From Erysipelotrichaceae bacterium (GTDB lineage Bacteria; Bacillota_I; Bacilli_A; Erysipelotrichales; Erysipelotrichaceae): a stretch of 6,325 nucleotides of DNA. The notes beneath the pieces were generated by a model. It was not told the DNA's origin and ran no database searches. It saw only the letters and a list, made by a program, of their open reading frames with translations. Shown here one piece after another: positions 6,265 through 6,325 of this stretch. The stretch covers positions 1 to 6,325 of the forward strand of contig JAUNJW010000122.1 in the NCBI GenBank assembly GCA_030533035.1, read 5' to 3'. Numbering within the stretch: position 1 is the stretch's first letter; every line of letters begins with the position of its first letter. The position numbers were made by a program, and so were the translations under genes.

Positions 6265-6325
6265 ATGAAGAAAAAAGAGATAACCATTGAACTGAACAAG
6301 GCCGGCATGACCCTGCTGAAAAATG
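6265..6325 (+). CDS. Start of an unidentified protein (3' end outside window)
   Basis: ATG at 6265 is preceded by GAGG (6254-6257) with a 7-nt spacing; this site overlaps the stop codon of the acetyltransferase gene. The 20 visible codons read MKKKEITIELNKAGMTLLKN and stay open to the window end. The short gap and shared direction indicate co-transcription with the acetyltransferase. The fragment is too short to assign a family. Confidence 0.65.
   Translation, partial: MKKKEITIELNKAGMTLLKN

Overview
The window looks like chromosome of a Bacillota (Firmicutes) bacterium, probably a gut or oral anaerobe of the Erysipelotrichia or Clostridia. The reasons are mid-range base composition, AGGAGG-type ribosome sites, a BglA-like family 1 phospho-glycosidase, Xre and TetR regulators with Firmicutes-style sequences, and flavodoxin-fold reductases with a CxxCxxC motif. 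The taxon is an inference from protein flavour, not from a marker gene.

Left part (1-1056). The window opens inside the 3' part of a prephenate dehydratase gene (pheA, + strand, 1-473). After a weak terminator comes the wreck of a family 1 glycosidase gene (721-941, + strand): only C-terminal pieces remain, with an internal deletion and a frameshift. A strong two-way hairpin terminator (974-1031) separates it from an intact family 1 glycosidase on the opposite strand.

Middle part (1057-4466, all - strand). Reading leftwards from a good promoter at 4438-4466, there is a TetR-type repressor, an iron-sulfur-flavoprotein-like reductase and a flavodoxin-fold protein fused to three membrane helices. 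These three genes overlap by four bases each (ATGA and GTGA), so they are tightly coupled. A 6-phospho-beta-glucosidase follows after about 105 bp and may have its own promoter. An operator-like palindrome sits on the TetR transcription start, as expected for self-repression that a small molecule would relieve. The simplest reading is an inducible redox or detoxification unit with a separate sugar gene behind it.

Right part (4467-6325, + strand). A 57-codon remnant resembles the C-terminus of a LacI-type regulator (4505-4678) and still has a terminator behind it. Then come an Xre-type regulator with a C-terminal domain of unknown function (4963-5538), a structured intergenic region with competing hairpins (5589-5656) and an AT-rich dyad (5662-5693), a GNAT acetyltransferase (5731-6255), and the first 20 codons of another gene (6265 to the end).

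The most interesting points are the TetR/Isf-like/membrane-flavodoxin unit, two decayed sugar-utilisation genes flanking it, a TGTTAC palindrome shared in part between the TetR operator and the region upstream of the Xre gene, and the alternative hairpins before the acetyltransferase gene.
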